DNA from: Cyanobacteria bacterium SIG30
Lineage (GTDB): Bacteria > Cyanobacteriota > Vampirovibrionia > Gastranaerophilales > Gastranaerophilaceae
Reading direction: 5' to 3'
DNA: 64,000 nt
NCBI GenBank assembly: GCA_015152475.1
Contig: SUTW01000001.1
Span: forward strand, 248,001 to 312,000
Under the pieces are notes generated by a model, which saw nothing but the letters and a program-made list of their open reading frames with translations, did no database searches and had not been told where the DNA came from. Both the position numbers and the translations under genes were made by a program. This document shows positions 1 to 12,725 of this stretch, piece by piece. The first letter of the stretch is position 1. The number at the start of each line of letters is the position of its first letter.

Positions 1-115
1 AATCATGTTCATATAACCCTTCAAGCCATTTAGGACCTATGTTTTTTTGGCTGTGCGTTGGAGTTGTAAATAAGGTTCTTTTTAATTTTTTATCTAATAA
101 TTTTAAAATGCTCAT
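1..115 (-). CDS. N-terminus of a gene running off the left edge (MSILKLLDKKLKRTLFTTPTHSQKNIGPKWLEGLYEHD...); possibly Orn/Lys/Arg decarboxylase-like
   Basis: Open minus-strand frame from ATG at 115 to window edge; TAAAAT -10 six nt upstream; not in ORF track because it is truncated. Confidence 0.5.
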   Translation of the reverse strand, partial: MSILKLLDKKLKRTLFTTPTHSQKNIGPKWLEGLYEHD

Positions 116-231
116 TTCATAATTTTAAAATATTAAAAGACTTAGTTCAATAAATTTAAAAAAAATGGGTCAAAATAATGATAAAATGTAACTTAAAATA
201 AAAGTTTTATCTTTGATAAATTTTATAGTAA

Positions 232-2238
<2,007 letters not shown>

Positions 2239-2248
2239 AGGAGGAAAA

Positions 2249-2965
2249 ATGAAAAAAACATTGTTAGCTTTATTATTTTCTATAATCTTGTCTTCCAGTT
2301 GTTTCGCAGCTGTTGTAAATGACAAAGGAATAATTGGGATTACAACAAATGCTTATGAGGAATATTCACCAAATGTTGTTGAAATAAGTTTTGGAGTTGA
2401 AACTCAAGACAAAAATTCAACTGTTGCTTCAAATAAAAATAAAGAAATTACAAAAAAAGTTTTAACTGAAGTAAAAAAATATTTAAAAACTGAAGCTGGA
2501 GATAATATTAAAACTATAGGTTTTAATGTGTATGCTCAATATAATTACAATAATGGTAAAAAAACTTTCAAACATTATAGCGCGACAAATTCATTTAAAG
2601 TTAAATTAAAAGACATTACAAAAGTCGGTGATGTTATAAATGCTGCCGTTGAAGCTGGTGTGACTAATGTTAATAACTTATCATATTCTCTTGAAAATAC
2701 TGATGCTCATTGTACAGAATTAATCGGTAAAGCAGGTCTTGTTGCAAAAGAAAGAGCTGATAAAGTTGCTAAAACATTAGGTTATAAAGTTTCAGGAATT
2801 AAAAATGCAATTACAGGTTGTTCAACAGAACAAAACCTAACAACTGCGAGACCATATTTATTAAAAAATTCAGCTTCTTCTGATTCACAAGAAATTTCAG
2901 TTCCGACAGAAGCTGGTTCTGTAAAAATTTATGCTAATTTTAATGCAGATTTTTATTTACAATAA
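2249..2965 (+). CDS. Secreted SIMPL-domain (DUF541) protein
   Basis: Signal peptide followed by SIMPL-like pattern (VEISFGVETQDKNSTVASNKNKEITKKV...). Confidence 0.75.
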   Translation: MKKTLLALLFSIILSSSCFAAVVNDKGIIGITTNAYEEYSPNVVEISFGVETQDKNSTVASNKNKEITKKVLTEVKKYLKTEAGDNIKTIGFNVYAQYNYNNGKKTFKHYSATNSFKVKLKDITKVGDVINAAVEAGVTNVNNLSYSLENTDAHCTELIGKAGLVAKERADKVAKTLGYKVSGIKNAITGCSTEQNLTTARPYLLKNSASSDSQEISVPTEAGSVKIYANFNADFYLQ

Positions 2966-2986
2966 AAGATTTATATAGAGGAGAAG

Positions 2987-3011
2987 AAAGGGACTCAAAA
3001 GAGTCCCTTTT
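2987..3011. terminator. Bidirectional intrinsic terminator between convergent genes
   Basis: AAAGGGACTC-AAAA-GAGTCCCTTT perfect 10-bp stem. Confidence 0.85.
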
Positions 3012-4035
3012 ATTCTGGTAATATTTCACCTTTTTTTGATAAATATTCTTCTATTTTTTCCATATCATTATCAATTTCTGGTGCTATACTTTCGAAAATA
3101 TCAAATAAGTTAGGATCAAATTGGGTGCCTCTTTTTTCCCTCATGATATCTATTGCTTTTTTACCGTCTACTTTTTCACGGTATTTTCTATTTGATATTA
3201 AACTTACATAAGCATCAGTTAAAGATATAATCCTTGAGCCTATTGGTATTTCTTCGCCTTTAATTTTGAATGGATAACCACATCCATCATAAAATTCGTG
3301 GTGATATTTTATAATTTCAATAACAGAATTTAATTGTTTGATATCTTCTAATATTTTTATTCCATAAACAACATGTTTTTTAATTTCTTCATATTCTTCA
3401 TCTGTCAAAGAATCAGTTTTGTTTAGAATATCTTCAGGAACTCCTATCATACCAATGTCATGAAGCAAGCCTGCAAGTTCAATTCTTCCTTGGTCTTCTT
3501 TGGATAATCCTAGTTTTTGCGCTAATTTCAATGCATAAAATGTGATTTTACGGCTTTTACCTAGAGTAAAAGAATCTTTTGCATCAAGTGCTTCGGTGAT
3601 GGATTTTATTGTACCTTCAAATAAATCCTTAAAATCATCAATCAAGTTTTCATTATCAATTTTTAATTGATAATATTCAAGACTTGCCTGTACTATATAT
3701 AATAATTCAGCAGGTTCAAATGGTTTTTTTATGTATCTGTATATTTTTGCATAATTGATTGCATCAATTAAAATTTTTGCATCAGAATATGCAGTAACTA
3801 AAAGTCTTACGGCGTTTGGTAATTTTAATTGCGTCAATTTTAAAAATTCAACGCCATCCATTTCTGGCATTTTATGGTCAGACAAAATAAGTTCAAAGCT
3901 TTCATTTTCAATTATTTTTAAAGCTTCTATTGGTGAATTTGCCTTAACTACTTCATATTCACCTCTTAAAGTTCTATATAAAAGTGCCAAATTATCTGGT
4001 TCGTCATCGACAATTAAAATTCTATATTTTGCCAT
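3010..4035 (-). CDS. Response regulator with HD-GYP (c-di-GMP phosphodiesterase-type) output domain
   Basis: Receiver domain (LIVDDEPDN, LILSDHKMPEMDG, K) plus HDIGMIG and HHEFYDGCGYP. Confidence 0.93.
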   Translation of the reverse strand: MAKYRILIVDDEPDNLALLYRTLRGEYEVVKANSPIEALKIIENESFELILSDHKMPEMDGVEFLKLTQLKLPNAVRLLVTAYSDAKILIDAINYAKIYRYIKKPFEPAELLYIVQASLEYYQLKIDNENLIDDFKDLFEGTIKSITEALDAKDSFTLGKSRKITFYALKLAQKLGLSKEDQGRIELAGLLHDIGMIGVPEDILNKTDSLTDEEYEEIKKHVVYGIKILEDIKQLNSVIEIIKYHHEFYDGCGYPFKIKGEEIPIGSRIISLTDAYVSLISNRKYREKVDGKKAIDIMREKRGTQFDPNLFDIFESIAPEIDNDMEKIEEYLSKKGEILPE

Positions 4036-5557
4036 TTTCTACCTCTTTATTTTCAATAGGCAATGTTATTGTAAATGTTGTACCTTCGCCTATTTTACTT
4101 TCAACTGATATATCTCCTTTGTGATTTTGAATAACTTTATAAGCTATACTCATTCCAAGACCTGTGCCTTCACCAACAGGTTTGGTTGTGAAAAATGGTT
4201 CAAAAATCTTTTCGAGATTTTTAGGGTCAATTCCTTTTCCAGTGTCTTTTATTTTGATAGCAATATTTTTGTCATTTCTATAAACATCGATATAAATATC
4301 ACCACTTTCACCAAGTGCATATTGTGCGTTGTCTAAAATATTCATGAATACTTGGTTTAATTGACCGCCATAAGCAGGTATTTTTGGCAAGTTTTCTTCA
4401 AAATTTTTGTGTATTGTAACTCTATTTTTAATTTTATTGTGTAAAATATTTAAGGTTGTATTAAGTTCTTTTGGAATATCAAATTCGCTTAAAACCATTT
4501 CTTCAAGTCTTGAGAAATTTTTTAAATCCATAACAATATTTTTTGTTCTTTCAGTACCTTCTTTACAAGATTTAATTAAATCTTTTATATCATCTCTTAA
4601 AAATTCTAAATCTATTTCTTTTTTATAATTATTAATTTCTTCTTTTTTGTCTTCTGCTATGCAATTTTCTTCTTTTTCATACATTTCAATCAAACTAAAT
4701 AAATCGTTTGAATATCTTTCAAGATGAATAATGTTTCCGTAAATGAAATTAATCGGGTTGTTAATTTCATGGGCTATTCCTGCAACTAGTTCGCCTAAGG
4801 AACGCATTTTTTCTGAATGAACCATCATAGCTTGAGTTTCTTTTAATTGTTTATTAGCTTTTTCTAATTCTTCAGTTCTTTCTTGAACTTTAATTTCCAA
4901 TGAAGAATATAATTCTTTAAGTTGTTTCGCCATTTCATTATAGGCTTCAATCAATTCATTTAATTCATACAACTTTGTTTTTTCAAGTTGATGGTCAAAA
5001 TTACCTTTTGAAAATTCTTGTACCCCATTTATCAATTTCATAATTGGTTTGCTTACAATATTTGAAATTAAAATACTTAAAATAAAACCAAACAGAAGGA
5101 ATGCGAAAACAAATACTCTTGTGTTAAATAATACCATTTGAGCATTTCCTGTCTGCAATGCTCCAAAAACGTAGCCAATTACGATTGAGTGTTGTGATGT
5201 TTCTTGTCTTATTTCTAAAACAGGGGTTTTATTATCTATTTTGGCATATTCATTTTTATCAGACCATAGAAGTTTATTTGTTTTTCTATCGACAATATAG
5301 ATATATTTTATAATGTCATTCTTTTTAAGTGCATCAGAAATTTGTGCTAGTTTTGTGAAATCACCAGTCTGTTCAATTTCTGAATAATTGTTGAAAACTA
5401 ACGAAGAAACACTTCTTTGTAAATTACTATCAAAATCCTTTGTTGTATCTATCATATATTTTGTGAAATAGTAAACAACGGATAAAATAGTGAATGTAAT
5501 AAGTAAACTAACAGATAATACTAAATACCAGCCTAATCTTCTTTCATTTGTTTCCAT
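4022..5557 (-). CDS. Membrane sensor histidine kinase (HAMP, HisKA, HATPase)
   Basis: [21 protein letters not shown]-box; N, G1, F and G2 boxes; start moved to METNERR with GGAG upstream. Confidence 0.93.
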   Translation of the reverse strand: METNERRLGWYLVLSVSLLITFTILSVVYYFTKYMIDTTKDFDSNLQRSVSSLVFNNYSEIEQTGDFTKLAQISDALKKNDIIKYIYIVDRKTNKLLWSDKNEYAKIDNKTPVLEIRQETSQHSIVIGYVFGALQTGNAQMVLFNTRVFVFAFLLFGFILSILISNIVSKPIMKLINGVQEFSKGNFDHQLEKTKLYELNELIEAYNEMAKQLKELYSSLEIKVQERTEELEKANKQLKETQAMMVHSEKMRSLGELVAGIAHEINNPINFIYGNIIHLERYSNDLFSLIEMYEKEENCIAEDKKEEINNYKKEIDLEFLRDDIKDLIKSCKEGTERTKNIVMDLKNFSRLEEMVLSEFDIPKELNTTLNILHNKIKNRVTIHKNFEENLPKIPAYGGQLNQVFMNILDNAQYALGESGDIYIDVYRNDKNIAIKIKDTGKGIDPKNLEKIFEPFFTTKPVGEGTGLGMSIAYKVIQNHKGDISVESKIGEGTTFTITLPIENKEVENGKI

Positions 5558-5573
5558 ATAAAATCTCCGGTAT

Positions 5574-6173
5574 TTATTTGTTTTCGTTTTCAAGTAATAT
5601 TTGGAATGAATATTGAATAAGCGCAATTCTGTCTGTACTGTTTATATTCACAAATTTTGCTCTTATATCGTTTAAGCCGTCTTTTGTTTTAAATGTTTTT
5701 AAAATTTCAATATCAGAATTGATATTGATATTGTTATTTAATTTTAATTTTACTTGATAAGTTTTTTCATTTTCTAAATTTGCATCAGAGAAGAACTTTA
5801 AGCCACCAGCTGATATATCAATTGGTTCAATTATTGCTTCTTTGAAGTCCACAAGTTCTAATGTTCCTTTAAAGTCAACTCTTGAAGATTCTCTTCTTTG
5901 GATACTTTTATAACTTTCAGGATATTTTATTTTTAGTTCTTTATCATTTTTGTCAGTTATTGAAGAAATAAAATAAATAAGACCTTCTTCGCCTAATCCA
6001 AAAATTTCAACTTCATTATTTACGATATAATCATTGATGTCCATTTCTTCTGTTTGATATAGTTTAATTGAAAAATCGTTATCAAAAAATTCTTCAACAT
6101 CAAATATAGTTGAACTTTTAAATTTTTCTGGAATAATTTTGAAGCCTTTTACTTTTTTTATTAAATTTTTCAT
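5574..6173 (-). CDS. PilZ-domain protein
   Basis: RRESSRVDFKG ... DISAGGLKF matches RxxxR and (D/N)xSxxG. Confidence 0.75.
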   Translation of the reverse strand: MKNLIKKVKGFKIIPEKFKSSTIFDVEEFFDNDFSIKLYQTEEMDINDYIVNNEVEIFGLGEEGLIYFISSITDKNDKELKIKYPESYKSIQRRESSRVDFKGTLELVDFKEAIIEPIDISAGGLKFFSDANLENEKTYQVKLKLNNNININSDIEILKTFKTKDGLNDIRAKFVNINSTDRIALIQYSFQILLENENK

Positions 6174-6338
6174 TTTTTTTCTCCGCTAATCTAACTCTTT
6201 TATTATACGATATTTTAAGCTTTTTGTGAACTGTTTTTTAAAAAAATAAAAATAAAATCAATTTTATGATGTAAAATTAAAATTTTGCTACAAAATTTGA
6301 CATTTGGGAATGGTCTGTTGTCTAATATAATTGGGGGC

Positions 6339-6362
6339 ATGCTCTACCTAGACTTGGAATAA
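6339..6362 (+). other. Possible leaderless 7-codon uORF (MLYLDLE*) before smc
   Basis: TATAAT at 6326-6331, 7 nt, then ATG; stops 5 nt before the smc ATG. Confidence 0.3.
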
Positions 6363-6367
6363 ATGAA

Positions 6368-9300
6368 ATGCGATTAAAACAATTAGAAATAGACAACTTT
6401 AAATCTTTTGCAAATAAGGTTGAAATCCCATTTTTATCAGGATTTACGACTATTTCTGGTCCTAATGGTTCAGGTAAAAGTAATATTATTGATAGTGTTT
6501 TATTTGCATTGGGTTTAACATCATCAAGAGCTTTGAGGTCTGAAAAAGGTGTAAGTGACCTTATTACAACTCACAACAACAGAGGTGAAGCATCTGTCAA
6601 AGTTGTATTTGAAGTTGATGAAAAAACTGGTGAAGAATTAAGTGTTTTAAGACGCGTTAAAAAGTCATCACAAGGTTTTACAAGTTCATATTATATGAAT
6701 GAAAAACCTTCAACTTTATCGCAAATTCATTTGGAATTAGAAAAATATAACGTTACGCCAAATGGTTATAACGTTATTATGCAAGGTGACGTTGTTACAA
6801 TTACAAGTTGTTCTCCTGTTGAGCGCCGTAAAATTATTGATGAAATAGCTGGTGTTGCTGATTTTGATAGAAAATTAGATATGGCTCAAGGTGAACTTGA
6901 AACAGTTGATTTAAGAGTTAATGAAGCAAATATAATTTTAGATGAAGTAGATAGCAGAATGGAAAAATTAAGTGCAGAAAGAGAAGTTGCACTTAAATAT
7001 GACAAGTTTAGAAAAGAAAAAACAGAATTAGAATCTCAAATAAATGTTGTTAAATATTTTGATACAAAACGTTCTTTGGATATGGTGCATCAAAATATTT
7101 TGAATGCTCAAAAAGATAAAAAGCAAAATGAAATTGACCTTGAAAAGACACAAAAAGTTTTAAAAGAAAAAGAAGCTGAATACAATAAATTATGTGAGGA
7201 AATAAGAGAAAAAGGCGAAGATAAGCAATTAGAAGTCAAAAAGCAAGCCGAAGAAAAAAAAGGTGAAATTACTCGCAAAAATTTAGCAATAGACAACAGT
7301 GACAAAGTTATTCTAGATAACAAAAAAACTATCGAAAATTCTAAAAGCGGTATTGAAAAATGTAATGAAGTTATCCAAAAAACAAAAGAAAGTATAGAAG
7401 AAAAAAATTCTAATTTAAAAGAGTTGGAAGCTTTATTAAATACTCAAAAAGAAGAATTGAGCGCAGTTTTGATGGAAATGTCAGGTCTTGGTAAAACTGC
7501 AAGTGAACATATTGAGCATTTAAGAAATTTAAAAACAAATTTAGACAAATTAAAAGACAGTGAAAATAATCTTATAAAAGAAAAATTGCCACTTGAAGGT
7601 CAGTTAAATAATTTTAAAAATGAATTAAAAAACATTGAAGAAGAATTATTAAAATATGAACAAGAAAATGCAACATACAGTTCGGATAAAGATAGTCTTG
7701 AATTGCAAATAGCAACGCTTAAAAAAGAATTAGACGACCAAGAAATTCTTCAAAAAAATTCTTTTGAAGAATTAGACAAAACAAAAAAGAAAATTTCAGA
7801 TGCAATGTACAGCATTCGTCTTGCTGAGGCAAAAATTGCTCAAATGGAGGCCAAAAAACAGGCATTTAAGGAATTTGGGCTTGGTGCTGGCGTTGATACG
7901 ATTATGTCGAGCAATTTAAAAGGTGTCCATGGACCTTTGGCTCAACTTATTGAAGTTGATAGCGAATATACAGATGCCATAATGGTTGCTCTTGGTTCGC
8001 GTGCAAGATTTGTGATTGTTGAAGATGAACATGTTGCAACTCGCGCTATTGATATTTTAAAATCAACAGGCAGAGACAGAGCAACATTCTTGCCTTTAAC
8101 AAAAATGAAACCTGCGCCAAACAAATTGCAACTTCCAAAAGACAAAGGTGTTATTGATTTTGCGATTAATTTGCTTGATTTTGATGATAAATACCTAGAT
8201 TCTTTATATTTTGCACTTGGCGAAACTTTGGTTGTTGAAGATATGCAGGTTGCAAAAAAATTAATTGGTAAATTTAGAATTGTTACCCTAGATGGTGAAA
8301 TTTTTGAAAAATCGGGTGCAATTACTGGTGGTGCAAAACGTCAAACAGGTGTAACTTTTGGCAAAGGTGAAGATAAAGAACTTGCGAAATTTGTTTCTAG
8401 ATTGAACGATTTGAAAAAAGAGTATGAAGCTCTTGAACATAAACAAAAACAAATTGAGATTAGACTTACTGATATAAGAGTAAAATATTCAGCTGCAAGC
8501 AATGAATACAACAGCGCTAAATTTGAGCTTCAAAATTTAATCAAAAATCATTCAAATATTGAAGAAAATACAAAGAAAAAGAATGATAGAAAAAAAGAAA
8601 TAAATGTTGAAATTTCTCAAATTGAAAAGAAACTAGATAAGTTTGAAGAACAACATATTAAAGTCAGTGATGAAATACTTAATTTAAAAGAAGAAATTGA
8701 ACAAGTTGAAGGCTTAATTGACGAATCTGAATTAAATAAATTAAAAGAAAAAACCGGTGTTTTCGAACAAAATATTAAGGAAACAGAAAGTAAAATTTCT
8801 AATATTGAAAATGAAATTGAAAAAGAAAATAACAATATCAAGTTCCAAAATACTATTATTGAACAAAGAGAAAACGATATTTTAAAATTAACTGATGATA
8901 ACAAAAACTTAAACGAAGACAAAATCAAATTTGGCAATGAAGTCGAAGAGTTAAAAAAAGAATTAGAAATTTTAAATACAGAAATTGAAGAATTAGGTAA
9001 AAATTTAATTGAATTACAAAATGTCAGAGATAAAATGCGTGATAATCTTTTAGAAGATACTAAAAATGCAGACATTTTGAAAAATACAATTGAAAGAATA
9101 CAAGAACAACTTGAAAGCTATAAGGCTCGTCGTCGTGAACTTGAACCTTTGCATGAAATAGCTCGTGAAGATTTGATTGCAGCCGGTGTTGAAATTGAAA
9201 AACTTGAACCTGTTGAAATTTCTGTTGAAGAAATTACAAATAAAATTTCTCGCCTTCAAAAGAAAATGGACGAACTTGGTGATGTTAATATGAATTCATT

Positions 9301-9874
9301 GAAAGATTATGATGAAGTATTTGCCCGCCAAAATGAATTAAGAGAAAAGATCAAAACTTTAATTGATGAAAAAGCAGCTATTTCAGAAAGAATGAAAGGC
9401 TATGAAGTTTTAAAGAAAGAAACATTCCTAAAAACTTATAGAGGAATTAAAGAAAACTTTAAAGTTGTATTTGAAGAATTATCTGACGGTGGAGAAGGTG
9501 ATTTAATTTTAGAAAATGAGGATAATCCATTCGAAGGTGGTTTAACATTTATTGCGACAATTGCAGATAAGAAAAAACAAAAATTAGCTGGTTTATCAGG
9601 TGGTGAAAAATCATTAACAGCTCTTGCGTTTGTTTTTGCAATTCAAAGATATACACCTGCGCCATTCTATGCATTTGATGAGGTTGATATGCACTTAGAT
9701 GCTGTGAATGTTGAAAAACTTGCAAGAATGATAAACAAATCTGCAGAAAATACGCAATTTGTAGTTATTAGTTTAAGAAAACCTATGATTGATTCAGCAG
9801 ACAGAATGATAGGAGTTACGCAAAAAAAAGGAGGCATCACAAAAATAAGTGGTGTAAAATTAAGAGATGACTAG
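6368..9874 (+). CDS. smc: Chromosome segregation protein SMC
   Basis: Walker A GPNGSGKSN, long coiled coils, hinge, C-terminal LSGGEKSLTALAFVFAI. Confidence 0.98.
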   Translation: MRLKQLEIDNFKSFANKVEIPFLSGFTTISGPNGSGKSNIIDSVLFALGLTSSRALRSEKGVSDLITTHNNRGEASVKVVFEVDEKTGEELSVLRRVKKSSQGFTSSYYMNEKPSTLSQIHLELEKYNVTPNGYNVIMQGDVVTITSCSPVERRKIIDEIAGVADFDRKLDMAQGELETVDLRVNEANIILDEVDSRMEKLSAEREVALKYDKFRKEKTELESQINVVKYFDTKRSLDMVHQNILNAQKDKKQNEIDLEKTQKVLKEKEAEYNKLCEEIREKGEDKQLEVKKQAEEKKGEITRKNLAIDNSDKVILDNKKTIENSKSGIEKCNEVIQKTKESIEEKNSNLKELEALLNTQKEELSAVLMEMSGLGKTASEHIEHLRNLKTNLDKLKDSENNLIKEKLPLEGQLNNFKNELKNIEEELLKYEQENATYSSDKDSLELQIATLKKELDDQEILQKNSFEELDKTKKKISDAMYSIRLAEAKIAQMEAKKQAFKEFGLGAGVDTIMSSNLKGVHGPLAQLIEVDSEYTDAIMVALGSRARFVIVEDEHVATRAIDILKSTGRDRATFLPLTKMKPAPNKLQLPKDKGVIDFAINLLDFDDKYLDSLYFALGETLVVEDMQVAKKLIGKFRIVTLDGEIFEKSGAITGGAKRQTGVTFGKGEDKELAKFVSRLNDLKKEYEALEHKQKQIEIRLTDIRVKYSAASNEYNSAKFELQNLIKNHSNIEENTKKKNDRKKEINVEISQIEKKLDKFEEQHIKVSDEILNLKEEIEQVEGLIDESELNKLKEKTGVFEQNIKETESKISNIENEIEKENNNIKFQNTIIEQRENDILKLTDDNKNLNEDKIKFGNEVEELKKELEILNTEIEELGKNLIELQNVRDKMRDNLLEDTKNADILKNTIERIQEQLESYKARRRELEPLHEIAREDLIAAGVEIEKLEPVEISVEEITNKISRLQKKMDELGDVNMNSLKDYDEVFARQNELREKIKTLIDEKAAISERMKGYEVLKKETFLKTYRGIKENFKVVFEELSDGGEGDLILENEDNPFEGGLTFIATIADKKKQKLAGLSGGEKSLTALAFVFAIQRYTPAPFYAFDEVDMHLDAVNVEKLARMINKSAENTQFVVISLRKPMIDSADRMIGVTQKKGGITKISGVKLRDD

Positions 9875-10730
9875 TGCAAATATAAATTTAGATTTTTATG
9901 GTGAAAATGAAGCTTTAAGACAAGAAATTGGAGCTTTAGACAAAAGCGTTGATTTTAATGCTGAATCTACTGACGCAATTGGTATTTTAGTTGAACTTGC
10001 ACGTCAAGGAAAAATTGATCCTTGGAATATTGATATAGTTGATGTTTATGATAAATATACTGCCCATCTTGCAAAATTAAAAGCTCATAATTTAAAACTT
10101 GCGGGACGTGCTATTTTATTTATTTCCGTTTTGCTTAAATTAAAATCAAATATCTTGAAAGGTCTGAACGTTCTCGATTTTGATTTAATGGAAAATGAAG
10201 ACGATTTCTATGAAGACGATTTTGAGGGTGGTTTTGATGGCGAACAAATGAAAATGCCAACAAACAACATAATTTCTTTTGATGAAGTGTTACAAAGAAG
10301 AACTTCGACAAGATTAAATCGTTCAAGAAATGTGACATTAAAAGATTTGATTCGTCATTTAGAATTTTACGAAGAATTAGAAAAGAAAAGAAGTCTTAAA
10401 AATGCTATTGCAAAGCAAAAAAGAAGAGTCAGAGACTTTTCAAAAATGACTGCAAGTGATATCAAAAATCTTGCTCATGAAGAATATATCGAAAGCATTG
10501 TTGAAAAAATGAGTCAAAATCTTGCAAAAATTTTAGAAAAAGAAACATCAATTGAATTAAGAGAATTATGTTTGCTTGGTTTTGACAGAGTTTCTGCTTA
10601 TCTTGCAGTTCTATTCTTATCTGCAAGAAATAAAAATTATACTTTTGATCAAGAAGAATTTTATGGCAAATTACATGTCAGAAGAACAACTGAACAAGAA
10701 AGAGAGGAGCTTCAATTAAATGCAGGTTGA
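9867..10730 (+). CDS. scpA: Segregation and condensation protein A
   Basis: ScpA pattern (ILVELARQGKIDPWNIDIVDVYDKY), directly after smc. Confidence 0.92.
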   Translation: MTSANINLDFYGENEALRQEIGALDKSVDFNAESTDAIGILVELARQGKIDPWNIDIVDVYDKYTAHLAKLKAHNLKLAGRAILFISVLLKLKSNILKGLNVLDFDLMENEDDFYEDDFEGGFDGEQMKMPTNNIISFDEVLQRRTSTRLNRSRNVTLKDLIRHLEFYEELEKKRSLKNAIAKQKRRVRDFSKMTASDIKNLAHEEYIESIVEKMSQNLAKILEKETSIELRELCLLGFDRVSAYLAVLFLSARNKNYTFDQEEFYGKLHVRRTTEQEREELQLNAG

Positions 10731-11232
10731 AGATTTAAAAGCAAAAGTTGAAGCAACTTTATTTGTGACAGCAAGGGCCATGAAGCCAATTGAAATTGCT
10801 GAACTTCTTGGTATTGAAGAAGAAGCTGTACAGGAAGCTTTGCTTGATTTGATGTTTGATTATTCTTCAAGAGATGGTGCGCTTGAAATTGATGATGAGG
10901 ATGGGTATATTATTCAAGTTCGTCAAGAACATCTAGACATTGTTGAAAAATTATGCCCAGTTGATTTAACTTCTGCAGTTTTAAAAACATTAACAGTTAT
11001 TGCTCTTAAAGAACCAATTAGACAAAGTGCCTTAAAAGAACTACGTTCTAATGCATATGAACATGTTGCAGAACTTGTTGAAAAGGGACTTGTATCAAAA
11101 ACTCGTGATAAAAATGGTCGTTCTTTTAATCTTAAAACAACCCCTAAGTTTGCTGAATATTTTAAACTTAAAGGTGATGCTAAAACTCTTGCAAAATTTT
11201 TGGATAGCAACGAACAATTAAAAAATCTTTAA
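10720..11232 (+). CDS. scpB: Segregation and condensation protein B
   Basis: Tandem winged-helix ScpB-like, overlaps scpA end. Confidence 0.88.
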   Translation: MQVEDLKAKVEATLFVTARAMKPIEIAELLGIEEEAVQEALLDLMFDYSSRDGALEIDDEDGYIIQVRQEHLDIVEKLCPVDLTSAVLKTLTVIALKEPIRQSALKELRSNAYEHVAELVEKGLVSKTRDKNGRSFNLKTTPKFAEYFKLKGDAKTLAKFLDSNEQLKNL

Positions 11233-11322
11233 TTAGTCTTGAAACATCTTGAAAAAATGTTATAATGATTGTATAGAATTTTATTGTTTAAATACGGGTA
11301 TTAAGAAAGGTTATAAAACATT

Positions 11323-12069
11323 ATGAAAAAAGCATTTACACTAGCAGAAGTTTTAATCACACTTGCTATCATTGGCGTTGTTGCAGCGCTTACAATTCCA
11401 TCTGTTATCACAGATTATAAACGTCAAGAAATAGTTGTTCAGTTAAAGAAAACTATTAGTACACTTTCTAATATAACAAATTCTGCAATTGCAGACCATG
11501 GACAAGTCCAAAGCTGGGATTTTGGTGCTAATGCTACTAATCTTAATGTATCTAGTGAAGAATTTGCTAAAAAATACATGATTCCTTATTTAAGAGTTGT
11601 GAAAGAATGTCAAGCTGGTGATACATCTGCAATGTGCAGACCTGAAATAAAATTTTTAAACAGTACAACTGATCGTTTACCTACTAATAATTATTACTTT
11701 TTTCAATTAAGTGATGGCACTTATGTTGGTGTGTTGTCAGTAAATAATAGCAGTCATGGTGGGAATAAAGGTACAACCATCATTGTTGACATTAATGGAG
11801 ATAAAAAACCAAACACACTCGGTATTGATGTCTTTAATTTTGGTCATATGGCGCTTGAAAGAGGACAAGTCAGAAACAAATTTTTATATACTGGGCATGA
11901 TAAAACAATTAAAGAAAATATAACCGATAGCGAAGATGGTTGTAATAAAAATTCAAATGGTAACAGGTGCATTACCGTCATTATTCAAAATGGCTGGAAA
12001 ATTCCAACAAAGGATGAATATGTCCAAATGGCAGGAAATGAAGAATATAGAGCATTATACCCTTGGTAA
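11323..12069 (+). CDS. Type IV pilin / pseudopilin-like protein
   Basis: MKKAFTLAEVLITLAIIGVVAALTIPSVI prepilin N-terminus; AAAGG SD. Confidence 0.9.
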   Translation: MKKAFTLAEVLITLAIIGVVAALTIPSVITDYKRQEIVVQLKKTISTLSNITNSAIADHGQVQSWDFGANATNLNVSSEEFAKKYMIPYLRVVKECQAGDTSAMCRPEIKFLNSTTDRLPTNNYYFFQLSDGTYVGVLSVNNSSHGGNKGTTIIVDINGDKKPNTLGIDVFNFGHMALERGQVRNKFLYTGHDKTIKENITDSEDGCNKNSNGNRCITVIIQNGWKIPTKDEYVQMAGNEEYRALYPW

Positions 12070-12095
12070 TTTCTAATTTTATTAATATTCATTAA

Positions 12096-12121
12096 AAAAC
12101 GCCTTATTTCTAAGGCGTTTT
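12096..12121. terminator. Intrinsic terminator
   Basis: AAAACGCCTTA-TTTC-TAAGGCGTTTT. Confidence 0.85.
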
Positions 12122-12125
12122 ATTT

Positions 12126-12725
12126 TTATTTAACTTTTTCAAGAGCTAGTTTTGTCGTTTCAACAATTTCATTATATGTTTTGTCTTTGTATAACTGGCG
12201 ACCTAATGCAACTGCTGACGCTCCGCAATCTAAATAACCTTTAATATCATCTATGTCAATTGAACCTGTCGGCATAACATTTAAAAATTTCATAGGTCTT
12301 AAAAGGTCTTCGATATATGTTTTTCCACCTAAGTCTTTAACTGGGTATATTTTAATTAAAGGAATTCTTGCTTTCCAAGCAGTGTAAGCTTCGTTTGGAG
12401 TCGTTGCAGTTAAAATTAATGGTATTTTATAACCTGAAGATAATTTAACTAAATTCATTTGCAAAATAGGTGAAACTAAAAGTTTTGCACCAACTTCAAT
12501 TGCCTGATGTGCTTGATTAGATGTTATGATACCGCCTGCTGCAATAACTGCATCTTTATTATTTTGGGCAATTTCTTTGATTGCCTCAATATTTGTGTTC
12601 ATTTCAATAATTTTTAGTCCAGCTTCAATATATGCATTTGCAATTTCAACTGCTCTTTTTGTGTCATCTGCTCGAACCACACCAAAAATTTTATTATCTA
12701 TAATTTCTTTTATAACATTTCTCAT
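12126..12725 (-). CDS. KDPG/KHG aldolase family protein
   Basis: Eda-like motifs: GVVRAD, IIEMN, LLVSPILQ, LIKIYPVKDLGG, NVMPTGSID. Confidence 0.85.
   Translation of the reverse strand: MRNVIKEIIDNKIFGVVRADDTKRAVEIANAYIEAGLKIIEMNTNIEAIKEIAQNNKDAVIAAGGIITSNQAHQAIEVGAKLLVSPILQMNLVKLSSGYKIPLILTATTPNEAYTAWKARIPLIKIYPVKDLGGKTYIEDLLRPMKFLNVMPTGSIDIDDIKGYLDCGASAVALGRQLYKDKTYNEIVETTKLALEKVK

Noticed and set aside
8617-9259. Minus ORFs of 152 and 69 aa inside smc
   Set aside because: S/F/L-rich shadows of K/E/N-rich coiled-coil codons
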